Source: Tritrichomonas foetus (lineage: Eukaryota > Parabasalia > Tritrichomonadida > Tritrichomonadidae). From it: DNA of 64,000 bases. Under the pieces are notes generated by a model. It saw only the letters and a program-made list of their open reading frames with translations. It ran no database searches and was not told the DNA's origin. The translations under genes and the position numbers were made by a program. Below are positions 20,339 to 30,634 of the stretch, piece after piece (within the stretch, counting starts at the first letter, position 1; every line of letters begins with the position of its first letter). The stretch is taken from NCBI GenBank assembly GCA_001839685.1, contig MLAK01000001.1:342869-406868 (forward strand), read 5' to 3'.

Positions 20339-21727
20339 TTATTTAAGTTCAGTCGAAAACGTTCCAAAGATTTTTAAGGAACTTACTCTCATGATTGGTA
20401 TTGTAGGCTCCAACATTCTCACTACAACTTTGTTCACAGGCGCGACGTTTGGCTCAATTGTAAAAACAGCAGTATCATCATTCATTTTCATTGATTTATA
20501 AGGTACACCATCAAGAAGAAGTTCAACTGTTCTTGGCATCTTTCTTCCTTTTGCGGATTTCATTTCCACAGCTGTAAGTTTAAACATTGATTTCAAGAAC
20601 GAAATTCCAACTTCGGGTTTTGTATTAATCGCTGGATCAGAAATGTAATAAGATTCGGGATCCTTATCAAGAATATTCTGTGTACCATAAACATCAGGAT
20701 CACTTAAATTAGGCGTACATTCAGCATCAATAAGTTCATATAAAATTGGATTATGGAATGGATCTTTTGTATTACCAAAAGTACCAATAAAGTCCATTGC
20801 TTCAATTTCAGGGAGACATGTGTCTTCTCTCGAGCTACGAATAAGTTGAATATGTGAAACAGTGTACCAGTTATTGACATAATCAGTGTTGAGGTTTTGG
20901 GCGGTTTCCAAAAATGAATTGGATGTTATGCTACGTGCGAAAAGCAATTTTTCGAGATATTGGCGGGAAATATCAGCTGTAACCCAATTCATCTTATAAT
21001 CCGAGAAAAGAAGATAAACATCATTATCACTCCAATCAATAACACTTTGTAAGTTCCTCATATCAGTCTCTGAAACATTTGTGATCGTTTCCATGCACTT
21101 ATCAATAATACTAGCGTTAACTTCATTTGAAAGATTCTTCTCTTTGAGTACCTCTGAAAGTAAAAATGGTGTAACACTCTTGAAAAATGTTTCCATGTCA
21201 TCATTTTCGAAATCGAAATTATCAACAATATATCGAACAAACTCGCGTTGAGTTTGAAGCAAATTTTCATAGTTTTCGTAAATACTAGGATAGTTTAAGG
21301 ATTCAGTAACGTTTAATTCGAAATCTTTGTAAAGTTTTGTAAATACAAATACTAATTTTTTGTTAGATGTCAAATTGAGTTGTTTAATAATAAGAGGCCA
21401 AACAATTTCACGTAAGGAATTCACTCCATAAATTATTGACATGGCAAAAAGCGGAATTAATCGATCAATTTCATTATCAGGGAGTTCCATTGATCCGTTA
21501 TAAAAGTAATCGATCATAAAATTAAAAAGATCATCTCGAAATGGAATTGGAACAATTGACGAATCATTTGTGGAAAAATATTCTGCAAATAATGATGAAT
21601 AATTAGCGAGTACGATTTTGTGGGCGCGATATTTGATTCCATTAATTGAATATTCACAATCTAAAAATAGTTTCTTTTCTCGATATTCAGCAAAACGGAA
21701 TGGAATTCGAATGATTGATTTATTCAT
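20339..21727 (-). CDS. BTB/POZ protein with C-terminal discoidin-like domain
   Basis: A 462-residue protein from the first ATG (21725-21727); the 33 codons upstream lack an ATG. Residues about 15-115 are a BTB/POZ fold: LFLDCEYSING, then the KYRAHKIVLANYSSLFAEYF block that matches the family's F.AHK.VLAA.S.YF, then FMIDYFYNGSMEL. A helical BACK-like region follows. The last ~150 residues (SREDTCLPE, VGISFLKSMFKLTAVEMKS, a final VSSLKIFG strand) look like a galactose-binding or F5/8 type C beta-sandwich. This BTB plus discoidin-like layout occurs in large trichomonad families. The BTB part probably dimerises or recruits a partner such as a cullin; the specific role is unknown. Confidence 0.85.
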   Translation of the reverse strand: MNKSIIRIPFRFAEYREKKLFLDCEYSINGIKYRAHKIVLANYSSLFAEYFSTNDSSIVPIPFRDDLFNFMIDYFYNGSMELPDNEIDRLIPLFAMSIIYGVNSLREIVWPLIIKQLNLTSNKKLVFVFTKLYKDFELNVTESLNYPSIYENYENLLQTQREFVRYIVDNFDFENDDMETFFKSVTPFLLSEVLKEKNLSNEVNASIIDKCMETITNVSETDMRNLQSVIDWSDNDVYLLFSDYKMNWVTADISRQYLEKLLFARSITSNSFLETAQNLNTDYVNNWYTVSHIQLIRSSREDTCLPEIEAMDFIGTFGNTKDPFHNPILYELIDAECTPNLSDPDVYGTQNILDKDPESYYISDPAINTKPEVGISFLKSMFKLTAVEMKSAKGRKMPRTVELLLDGVPYKSMKMNDDTAVFTIEPNVAPVNKVVVRMLEPTIPIMRVSSLKIFGTFSTELK

Positions 21728-21951
21728 TCTGATTTTGGAGAAAATGTGTTGAATTTGAATAGAAATCAGCACTTTTTCAAACTTTGACACTTCCTTTTGA
21801 ATAAACGGTCGTTTCTCATTTTTCAATGTTTTTATGTCCGATTGAATCTATTTCTGAACAGTGAGAAATATGACAAATTTATTCGCACAATTTATGACCA
21901 TATATACACAGAAAAAAGAACCAAGAACGAAAAAAACATATTTTTCTTTAA

Positions 21952-23223
21952 ATCGCCATTCTAATTTTTACTTTTGTCAGCCTCAGGGTTCTTTTTGATG
22001 ATCCACAATTTTACTTCAACCATTGTGACTTTTACAGCTATCCAAACGAAACCCAACAAGCATGTACAATTAGTAATCGTGAATATCAATTTTCGATGAG
22101 CCAATATATCTCTCCAGAACATTCAGTTACCTACATTAATACAAAATTTGAATGTTCGCATAATTCCCAATGTGGTTTATATTACGCCTTTTCAAAAGAG
22201 CGACATATTTTCATTCAAATATTCAACTGTATTTTTATACTTAGCAGTTTTTCAATAGTTTCTTCAGAAATTATTATAAAAGAAAGTTACTTTCAAGTGA
22301 ATAGACTCAATTTTCGCAATTTCAACCAAATTAATATTTATCATTCAAATTTGGAAGCTTCCATGATGGACTTTAAATCACGTTACTTCAATCTTACAAA
22401 CTACTCTTTAAAAAATGAAGCAAATAGCTTAGAGAGCTCAATTATCACTTTTTACCCTGAAATTTTGGTTTTTCAAGTTACTTCATGTTATTTTCACGAT
22501 TTTTTATTATATTTTACTCCAAACTTGAATCAAAATTCTCTTTTCCTTCCCAAATTGTCACTGGTGTTTACCAATTGTTGTTTCATCAATGAAAATATAG
22601 CTCCACATGAAGTCATCATGAATTTTCGATTGGACGACGAGAATATGCCTTCAATCCAATTTTTTGGTGTTAACACTTTCAGTGTCTATCATAATCAGAT
22701 TTGTAAGTTTGGACTAGATAGTCAAGGAATTCAAGTTCTCCAAAAGACATGCTTTAATAGCACCAATTATACAAATCATTTCACCAATCATCAAACCTAT
22801 CCTCATTCTTCTGTTTCACTTTCAACTACATCTAATTTGAATATCAAATCAGATAATTCATCTCATGTTGACGATGGTAATTATGATAATAATTTGAGTT
22901 ATTTTTTAAACACAGATAGAATGCCTTCTAAAGAACGGAATGATATTCTCCATTATTTTCCAAAATTTATTTATGTTTTTGTAATTATTCTTCAAGGAAT
23001 ATTTATATTGGTCATATTCACTCTAATTTTGACTTGCAAAATGGTTAAAGATCATTCTTTATCAGCAGAATCCCCATTTCTTTTGAATGAAGAAGCTGAT
23101 GATTTTTCAAATAACATCAATGAGATTTCCCAATGTGAACAAATTCAAATTGAGATAGAAAGTGAATCAGATGACGTTCTTTGTTACTTCTCAAATCATT
23201 ATGACTATGACAAAAATTATTAA
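21952..23223 (+). CDS. Beta-helix type membrane surface protein; frame extends upstream of first ATG
   Basis: The ATG-initiated frame (22096-23223, 375 codons) encodes an extracellular region rich in Asn, Ser, Phe and spaced Cys, a single membrane span near residues 290-313 (FVIILQGIFILVIFTLILTC) and an acidic cytoplasmic tail of about 60 residues. It resembles Pmp-like right-handed beta-helix proteins of trichomonads. The frame stays open for 48 codons upstream to a TAA at 21949-21951, and that stretch reads as real protein: a hydrophobic signal-like run (IAILIFTFVSLRVLF), then DDPQFYF and two Cys. It holds no ATG. Either the start codon was lost (a broken gene), a non-ATG start is used, or the assembly has an error. 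It is divergent from the BTB gene. Confidence 0.65.
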   Translation: MAILIFTFVSLRVLFDDPQFYFNHCDFYSYPNETQQACTISNREYQFSMSQYISPEHSVTYINTKFECSHNSQCGLYYAFSKERHIFIQIFNCIFILSSFSIVSSEIIIKESYFQVNRLNFRNFNQINIYHSNLEASMMDFKSRYFNLTNYSLKNEANSLESSIITFYPEILVFQVTSCYFHDFLLYFTPNLNQNSLFLPKLSLVFTNCCFINENIAPHEVIMNFRLDDENMPSIQFFGVNTFSVYHNQICKFGLDSQGIQVLQKTCFNSTNYTNHFTNHQTYPHSSVSLSTTSNLNIKSDNSSHVDDGNYDNNLSYFLNTDRMPSKERNDILHYFPKFIYVFVIILQGIFILVIFTLILTCKMVKDHSLSAESPFLLNEEADDFSNNINEISQCEQIQIEIESESDDVLCYFSNHYDYDKNY

Positions 23224-24291
23224 TAATAACGTATCATAGCAATATTACATTAATGTTCAAAACATATTTTTCTGTTGTTTTAATAAATATTTATTAATTA
23301 ATTGTTTTTTTCTCCAGTTTATTTTGCTGATATCATTGATTTATCATAATTGAGGATTCATTGATTCTATGATCCTCACACGAAAACGAGTTCAACCAAT
23401 TGATTTTGTTGTGAAATTCGTTCGATTGGTTATTAACACAACACGAATAAAAACCATGATCAAAAGGTGTCAATTCTTAACAAGAAAAAGAATATCGATA
23501 AATTAGGTAGAAATAATCATAATACGTCTTTAATTTTTTTATTGGATTAATGTAAGCTTTGACCATATCAACTGATGGTTACGACCATCAAAAATTACTC
23601 ATAAAATTCTTCTTCTTTCCGTGATATTCAGAAAGTATCATTTTTTATCAATCTAAACACGAATTTGAAATTTATTTTCTAATCGTGTTATTGTCGATTT
23701 TAATGAAAAATGGGTAACCAAGCTATATAAATCCTGTAATAAAGCAATATGGTATTTCATTCTTGAGCTATATCAAAAATATCAGTCACTTGTATATGGT
23801 ATTTGTCCTGTACAGGCTTTGATCTATGATATATTGATTCTTCATGTGAATGTGCTCTATGTTATAGTTAATTGTAGAAATTCACTGTTTATGTAATTTT
23901 GATATGTTGAATCACCATTGATGATGTCTTCAAGACTTGTCTTGTGGTGTTTATTGAATAATAATTTGAAATTCCATTTAATTAATCGAAAATAGCGAAG
24001 AAACTTTTTTGGACACTTTTATAATTAATTTTTCTTTATAAATATATCATTTGGATTTTCAAATTCACATAACAATATGTTTTTTTCAATAGAAGTTCCA
24101 CAATCTCATTATCTGCTTCGTCAAACGGCGTGCAATAAATATCAGCCAATTTGATAAACTAAAACTATGATGAATGAAAAACAAAAATCTATTTTGATAT
24201 TATCAAAATTGGTAATAAAAAAGATTCGAATAAATTTAAATTGAAAGATAAAAAATTACGGGCATAAATTTATTTTCGGCAAAGATAAAAT
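23224..24291. other. Gene-free AT-rich stretch, about 1.1 kb
   Basis: Convergent 3' region of the beta-helix gene (+) and calmodulin (-). I see no open frame, tRNA signature or tandem repeat. A CCTGTACAGG palindrome lies near 23808-23817. It may hold an unrecognised non-coding RNA, but nothing supports that. Confidence 0.4.
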
Positions 24292-24741
24292 TTACTTTCC
24301 AAGAGCGAGAGCTCGAAATTCGTTGAAGTCAATTTTTCCGTCACGGTTTCTGTCTGCTTCATTAATCATTCTGCGAATGACTTCTGCTGATGAGTCGAGG
24401 CCAAGAGAGATAAGGAGGGTTCGGAGCTCCTGCGGTGTGATGAATCCGTCATTGTCTCGGTCGAAAACACGGAATGCTTCACGTAATTCATCTTCGATAT
24501 CTGATTGACGCATTTGGCGTGACATAAGGGCTAAAAATTCTGTAAAGTCGATTGTATCGTTTCCATCGGCGTCAACTTCGCGAATCATGTCTTGGAGTTC
24601 GTTTGCGGTTGGAGATTGTCCGATTGCTCTCATGACTGAAGCGAGATCGTCGACAGTGATGGCACCATCGCCATTACGGTCCATGATGTCAAATGCTTGA
24701 CGAAATTCTTGGATTTGTTCAGCGGAAAGAGTTTCAACCAT
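24292..24741 (-). CDS. Calmodulin
   Basis: A 149-residue calcium sensor with four EF-hand loops at residues 21-32, 57-68, 94-105 and 130-141. Length, loop spacing and the LSAEQIQEFRQAFDIMDRNG opening match calmodulin. Loops 2-4 keep Asp1 and Glu12; loop 1 has Asp at position 12 (ends TVDD) in place of Glu, which may weaken Ca2+ or favour Mg2+ at that site. The central linker has SRQMRQSDIEDE where canonical calmodulin has ARKMKDTDSEEE, and the C-terminal MMTAK-type end is ALALGK. It is therefore a divergent calmodulin; centrin is less likely given the length and lack of a long N-terminal tail. It would bind and control kinases, phosphatases and cytoskeletal targets. Confidence 0.93.
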   Translation of the reverse strand: MVETLSAEQIQEFRQAFDIMDRNGDGAITVDDLASVMRAIGQSPTANELQDMIREVDADGNDTIDFTEFLALMSRQMRQSDIEDELREAFRVFDRDNDGFITPQELRTLLISLGLDSSAEVIRRMINEADRNRDGKIDFNEFRALALGK

Positions 24742-25194
24742 GGTGAAACCGTTTAGCGATAAACTTTTTTTTTATTTTATTTATATGAAGTTGAATAACT
24801 TTTTATATGTTTAATTGGCATGAAATTGGACATGTATGTGATAAAAAAGTTATTTCATTCATTCAAATTTTTTCTATTCAATTCAATAATTCTGTGTAAA
24901 ATGATCATGTAATTCCAACAACAAAGAAAAAACTCTCATATCATATATGACAAGAAGCGGTATTAAATACAAGTAAAAAGAAAACCGAAGAAAGGAATTT
25001 ACGAATCTATTTTAACAATAAAAAACAACAACTATAACAAAACAAGTAGATCAATAAAACACATAAAATTGTTCATAATTTGTTCACAATTTGCACATAA
25101 TTTTACATGAATCTAATTAATATTGATCATATACATCGCAAATTTATTTCACAAGTTACAACATTCGTCAAAATCCGATAAAATGCATAATTGA
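24742..25194. other. AT-rich intergenic spacer
   Basis: Between pecanex and calmodulin on the minus strand. It includes the calmodulin promoter side: CTAAACGGTTTCACC lies directly before the calmodulin ATG when read on the minus strand. No gene is seen. Confidence 0.4.
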
Positions 25195-28100
25195 TTATTC
25201 GTATGATACATTAATGTTTGACACAACGACTGGATATCCAATTGGCTGGTTGCATGATTGATTGGTGATATTTCGCAAAAAGTGAATATTAAATTGAATA
25301 CTTGGTCGTTCATTTGAAATAATTGCATCAAACAAAATATTTCTTGATTCATTAGCCCAAAAACCACGAACTGACTCTGTTTCAAGCTTAAATACCGCCC
25401 ATGACATTGATGATTTCCCGAATCTCACAATTGAAGCTGCATTTTCCACATTAACAAGTGAAATTAAAGCACTTTCCGTTTTTCCAACCTGCTCTAAGAA
25501 ATTTTCATCGGAAACAGGTAGCACTAGTTGCTCTTCAGATTCATGCATGAAATCAAAGAAATCTTGAAGATCTTCAATCGAAGGTGCTAAATCAACACTT
25601 GCGTTTAAGCATAAAAGCACACCATACCTTACACCTTTAATAATTAAAGCTTTTATATTTTCATCTTCAACATTTTCAGCATTCCCATTAAAGAAAGACA
25701 ATAGTTTTGAATCATCTAATCCATTTTCACTTTTAAGGTTTTCAAAGATATATTTATAGGATTCAAGAATATTTCGAACTGTTCGACTATCTTGAAGTTT
25801 CTCGAAGTAATGAAACACTATATTGATAAAATCAATATTTTCTTGGGATAATTCCGACATATCATTCTCGAGTTGATCATGATCCGAAAATTCGATTTGC
25901 TCTTTCGCAGCAATATAAGCTAATGCTTTGAATAACCAATTAAAGACTTCAGTTTCACCTAAAACCGAAAAAACTGTTCTATTGAAATTGAATTGAGATA
26001 CAGAAATCATATTTAATTCCAAATTTTTAGCAACTAAATCAAACATCGAAAAATGAAATGCAATGGCATGTCCGAAGTTACCAATCGACTCAGTTTGCTC
26101 AAGAACGATTTGCTGTAAAATTGATAATTCACCATTATGACATATTGTTTGTTGTTCGTACTCTAAACCTCGAATTTGAAATCGAACACATCCGGGAACA
26201 ACTGAAATAATATGTAAGATGGAAACTAAGTCGTTATCAACGAGTAAATAAAAAGAATCATCATTTACAATTCCCAATTTAGCACTTTTTATAAGCGAGT
26301 ATAAAGATTTTTCTAAGGATTTAGTTAAAGACACATAAACAGGCGCTTCGATTGGGTGATTGGGTGCTATATTAAAACTAGGTTCACTTTCAAATGATTT
26401 TGAAGATTCATCATAGAATAAATTCGGTCTCGGTGCAGAAGGAAGTAAATATGGCCCTAAGCCAAAGAAAATAGAATTCGGAGCGCCTGTAATACAACTC
26501 CACACAATTGAACCAAAGGAAAAGGATGTACTTAGATGTGGAGATAAAATCTTCAAAAAGGAAATAACTGTGGCCCAAATAAATTTGAGGGGATTAGTAT
26601 AAGGATCTGAATAAAGGATTTCAGGATAAAAATAACTTTTTACACGTAATCGAATAATGTTTTCAATTTTGATTAGTTTTCTTGAAATTAGAAGTGATAT
26701 CAATAGTGATATCGACAAATTCTGGAAGGAAAACTCATTAGGTAATGTAAAAGTAGCTAAAATTAAAGCAACTGCATATATATGTGGAACACTTTGCGAA
26801 ATATTCAAACATTGAATCACCAATAATGGTGATAAAATGTTATCAAGTGGATAATTCTGAAGTAAATACGATAAAAAGAAAGGAACTGTGACATGTCCAA
26901 AATATTTTCGAATAAGATTGAAAGTTTTATTGGTATCCATTAACTTTCCATGTAATAAAAAGTAGGATTGGTGTGATGTTATATAAGGTAAAATTAAATC
27001 AATAATAATGTGAAATGTTGTCATTGTAATTGGAATGATTTTGAACTGTTTGATATGAATGAAATAGGCCAGTAAAGCAGCAACACCACTAATCATAGCT
27101 TTTATGAACCTCGAAAGAATGAGCATTGGTTTTATTATGCGTTTTGACAATATGTCTTCATAACAAAATTGAACGAAAAACGAAACATAAATAATCATCA
27201 CAGTTATTGAAACGAAGTTTGAAGAAATCTTCAAAATGCCAAAAGAAATAAAGAAATGAACAATTGATAGACTTAATTCAATCAATGATCCAAAAAACGA
27301 TGCAGAACCAGCAAGTCCAAAAATATATTTGCTGACCACCTCGATGAAATAATGAAAGGTGATGAGGGGGTGACCAATGAAACCCACAAATATTAAAAAT
27401 GGAAGAATAGCACAAAAATTTGCAAGCATTTCTTGATATTCAACATAATTTTCATGGGTTATATTTAAAAATTTTGATACATTAATAAAGGCTGATACAC
27501 TCAAATTTGAGTCGGAAGATTGGAATTTTTGATCTAATGAATCAAGCTCAGCGATGAAAAAAGTGAAGATTGATAATGTAATTGCTCGAGTGAATGCGAT
27601 ATATGGGTCATTTAAAGTTGTTGAATATGGATCGCATGATGGAGGTAATAAAAATGAGAAAATTGCTGTTGCTGGGATAAACATTAAATATAAAGCTGAC
27701 ACTTTTGTTGAAAAGTCTTTCAAAACATAAACAAAAAATGTCATTATGAAACTTAATAAAAATGATAATAAAATATAAAACCAATTAGGTGGTCTTATAA
27801 ATGTTCTTGATAATGTTTCTCGATCAAGTTGAATATTTGCAACTGTTCCATTAATTAAAATTAACTTTTTCTTAATTCGATGCGACCTTGCACCAATTTC
27901 TGTATGCTCATTGATTTCGCCGCTTTCAATAAGCGCATTCAAACGGAACACTTCTTCAGGATCAAAGCCTTCTTGGATGAGACGATAGGCTCGTTCATCG
28001 GCTGGAAGTGTTTGATCAAATAAAACCATCCTTCTGCTCCAGAGTTGTGCACTAACACCACGGGGAAGTTCTGGTTCATCATTTAATTCTTGTTCGATGT

Positions 28101-28362
28101 CTGGCAAATCAATCGATTTATCCAATATTTTATTTAAATAGACAACGATTAATTGAATAGTCAGAACAATAAAAGGAACAATTGTTGATATAACTAGTCG
28201 CCCTACAAGTCCGAAATCAAAAGATAAGAGAATATAATATAAAATGCAGAAAATTGCGAGGACTGAAATCTTAACTAAATTCGGCCATAAATCGTTTCGA
28301 TGGAGAATGAAGCCGCCTGTGAATGTACAGAGAAGGTGGAGATTTCCTCCATAGAGCTCCAT
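25195..28362 (-). CDS. Pecanex-family multi-pass membrane protein
   Basis: A 1055-residue protein. Residues 1-620 hold two short helices, a soluble loop (about 80-175) and roughly a dozen hydrophobic spans. Residues about 630-800 carry the pecanex domain: a LPSAPRPNLFY block, KSLEKSLYSLI, then DNDLVSILHIISVVPGCVRF and QIRGLEYEQQTIC, matching the family's LVHIIEIGNG.VTFQLRGLEFRGTYC. An all-helical acidic tail follows. Pecanex proteins reside in the ER or Golgi of animals and affect Notch signalling and protein folding or degradation. A parabasalid has no Notch pathway that I know of, so the older role is likely membrane homeostasis (inference). The family call rests on the C-terminal motif and is strong. 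Confidence 0.85.
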   Translation of the reverse strand: MELYGGNLHLLCTFTGGFILHRNDLWPNLVKISVLAIFCILYYILLSFDFGLVGRLVISTIVPFIVLTIQLIVVYLNKILDKSIDLPDIEQELNDEPELPRGVSAQLWSRRMVLFDQTLPADERAYRLIQEGFDPEEVFRLNALIESGEINEHTEIGARSHRIKKKLILINGTVANIQLDRETLSRTFIRPPNWFYILLSFLLSFIMTFFVYVLKDFSTKVSALYLMFIPATAIFSFLLPPSCDPYSTTLNDPYIAFTRAITLSIFTFFIAELDSLDQKFQSSDSNLSVSAFINVSKFLNITHENYVEYQEMLANFCAILPFLIFVGFIGHPLITFHYFIEVVSKYIFGLAGSASFFGSLIELSLSIVHFFISFGILKISSNFVSITVMIIYVSFFVQFCYEDILSKRIIKPMLILSRFIKAMISGVAALLAYFIHIKQFKIIPITMTTFHIIIDLILPYITSHQSYFLLHGKLMDTNKTFNLIRKYFGHVTVPFFLSYLLQNYPLDNILSPLLVIQCLNISQSVPHIYAVALILATFTLPNEFSFQNLSISLLISLLISRKLIKIENIIRLRVKSYFYPEILYSDPYTNPLKFIWATVISFLKILSPHLSTSFSFGSIVWSCITGAPNSIFFGLGPYLLPSAPRPNLFYDESSKSFESEPSFNIAPNHPIEAPVYVSLTKSLEKSLYSLIKSAKLGIVNDDSFYLLVDNDLVSILHIISVVPGCVRFQIRGLEYEQQTICHNGELSILQQIVLEQTESIGNFGHAIAFHFSMFDLVAKNLELNMISVSQFNFNRTVFSVLGETEVFNWLFKALAYIAAKEQIEFSDHDQLENDMSELSQENIDFINIVFHYFEKLQDSRTVRNILESYKYIFENLKSENGLDDSKLLSFFNGNAENVEDENIKALIIKGVRYGVLLCLNASVDLAPSIEDLQDFFDFMHESEEQLVLPVSDENFLEQVGKTESALISLVNVENAASIVRFGKSSMSWAVFKLETESVRGFWANESRNILFDAIISNERPSIQFNIHFLRNITNQSCNQPIGYPVVVSNINVSYE

Positions 28363-28544
28363 GTGAATGAAATGTTATGTGAAATATCAAAATCGTATTT
28401 TTCTTGACATCAATGGAAATTGTTATGACAAAAGGTTGGTTTCATGTTTTAAGCAAATTAATAAACTTAAATGAAAGTGTATATTCAGAAAAATATCAAC
28501 TTTATTTCGATATCAAAAACATATATATGATCATCATTATAAAA

Positions 28545-28669
28545 TTACTACAGATAAAGTTACAAAACAGGTGGAAAATACATGTCTTCTGTTTTCATTC
28601 CAATCGAAGTTTTTATTGAAATCGATTCATCAGTCAAAAGACCAGCGAATGTAACTTTATCTGTAGTAA
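28545..28669. repeat. Inverted repeat, 19-bp arms
   Basis: TTACTACAGATAAAGTTAC at 28545-28563 is exactly complementary to 28651-28669, separated by 87 bases. It lies at the 3' end of the decayed gene and may be a by-product of its breakdown. Confidence 0.6.
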
Positions 28670-30501
28670 CTTTGATTTCAATCGAATGAGACTTACATGG
28701 ATCTTATCCAATAATTTCAAACATCTTCTATGATCTTGTGCCATTGCGAGTTTTCTAACATCATTTTCGTTTTTAATATCATTATCAATTGCTAAACATT
28801 TTTCCCCATCAAATGTAACTTCAACTTCACCCATTTCATCATATAAATCACCTAAAAAGCCGATTTGTGTGAGTACAACTTATTTCTGATACTTTATTTT
28901 TGTTCCTTTAGAACATTGTTTACCAATGTTGTTATATATTATCTTGGTAAGCAAGCAAAGATCACCAGTAAGTTATTTTTCAGATAAATAGAACAGACAT
29001 TCTCCTTTAACAACAATTGCAAAAACATAATCACCAGAAACAACTGATTTCATATTTCCATAATATGCATAGTTATCTAATTGATAAGATTCTATTTTTT
29101 CTGTGCTAATTAAATTGTATAGCTTTAAATTCTTAATATGTTAACATATCTGTAATGTTACGTTGTTCAAGACCGTCTGTGAATCTTTCAAAATTAACAA
29201 CGACACCAGATTTTGGCTGGAATTGACAAATCACTATTCTAATTTCTCCAGTTGTTTTACAAGATAATCAACAATAACTTTTTCAACTGAAAAGAAATCA
29301 TCTTTTGGTCTCATTTGGAAACGGCATGTAGACTTTTCTGTCCAAAAAGATTCTCTGCATTTTACAAAATGTACACCTTGATATTCAAAATCACCAAATA
29401 ACTTCTTATCTTCACGTTTTTTCATTGTTGAAATCAATGGTATTTGCAGTAACACAAATCTTATTTGGCCGAGCAGTTTCAAAATCATGTCCATGAATTA
29501 TTTATCTTTTAGCAAAAGGATTTGTCACTGGATGAAATTCGGTTAAATTCATTACTTTTAAATCGTCACAAACAAGAGTCAAATTTCCAGTAATTGAAAC
29601 ATTATTAAACCCATAAAAATTGAAATAATGACCATATTATGACTAAAAATTTTGAAAGTCTTCAAAAGTTGGGCACCTCGCCTTCCATACTTGTTTAAGT
29701 TGAAAAATTGTTTTTTTCTGATCTGCAAGAATATAAGTTTTCATTCTATCATCTTCAAAGAAATGAAGAAAGTTGGCAATTTACATTGCCAATCCAATAC
29801 TATCTTCTTTCATATTGATTACATTGTAACTATTAGTGTAACCAGACCATCCATCCATTGGGTTTTGGGTTCATTAACTTTATGCAGCACTTTGTTGTGA
29901 AAATACAAGATTACTCACTTCATCAGCATAACCATTTACCCAACCACTTTGATAATGATCTATTTCATAAATGATTCCCCATGAATTATTGTAAGAAACA
30001 TTGTAATTAAGATTGTTTCCAATCCATCATGTTGGTGTAATTCTTTCCAACAAAACTATCGATGTTCATTTCTTTCATTTTTTGGACGAGTATCTTGTTC
30101 ATTAAATCCATATTTTTTGGAAGTTTGTGAAATTTAGTAAGCACTTCTCCACCAAAGCATGTCATCATTAATTATATTGAAACAACGAACTTGACTTGCA
30201 GATGCGGTGACAATATAGCTTCCAACATCAAAGATTGCAACTGGACCAGGCTTAAGACTTTCAACTTTTCCCCATTCTTCATCAGATGTCACATCATAGG
30301 TGAAATGTGGATATATAACGACACCAGTAATTATGGGTTCAATTGGATCAAATCCATCATAGTCGAATGTTATATCACCACAATAAGGAGAGCCTATATA
30401 TATTTGTTTTCGGTTCAATTTCAGGTAATTAAATAGAACATCATTAAGTCTTTGATTACATTAAAAGTGTGGGTAACATTAGCAACTATTAACAATAGAA
30501 T
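28560..30501 (-). pseudogene. Decayed gene for a secreted protein
   Basis: About 1.9 kb in which protein-like reading jumps between frames. From the 5' side: a signal-like ILLLIVANVTHTFNVIKD with no ATG (directly after a TAA at 30502-30504), a 95-codon block (30134-30418) with YIGSPYCGDITFDYDGFDP and GPVAIFDVGSYIVTASASQV, then a stop. Further blocks in other frames are NYNVSYNNSWGIIYEIDHYQ, DRMKTYILADQKKTIFQLKQ, YGFNNVSITGNLTLVCDDLK, EYQGVHFVKCRESFWTEKST, FQPKSGVVVNFERFTDGLEQ and SVVSGDYVFAIVVKGECLFY, ending with VTFAGLLTDESISIKTSIGM and a stop at 28560-28562. At least five frameshifts and several stops break it. N-X-S/T sites and Cys fit an extracellular protein of about 640 residues. I do not recognise the family. 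Confidence 0.72.
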
Positions 30502-30634
30502 TTATAAATATACAAATTAAAAGAAATCAAAAAATTAATGGAATTCATGATATTTTATAAATATTGATAGAAAGATAGAATAATATTGATCAAATATCAG
30601 TACAAGTAAATTTGATCAAAATATGTCAAAAATA

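Noticed and set aside
21840..21951. An intron that could supply an ATG to the beta-helix gene
   Set aside because: I looked for a GTATGT-like 5' site and an ACTAAC...CAG-like 3' site, as known from trichomonad introns, and saw no convincing pair.
23224..24291. tRNA or other small RNA gene in the 1.1 kb spacer
   Set aside because: No A-box/B-box pair or cloverleaf was found by eye; a covariance-model search would be needed to be sure.
29900..29990. Papain-like NSWG motif in the pseudogene block
   Set aside because: YNNSWGIIYEIDHYQ recalls the cysteine-protease KNSWG motif, but the rest (no QGxCGSCW, no His block) does not fit a papain-like enzyme.
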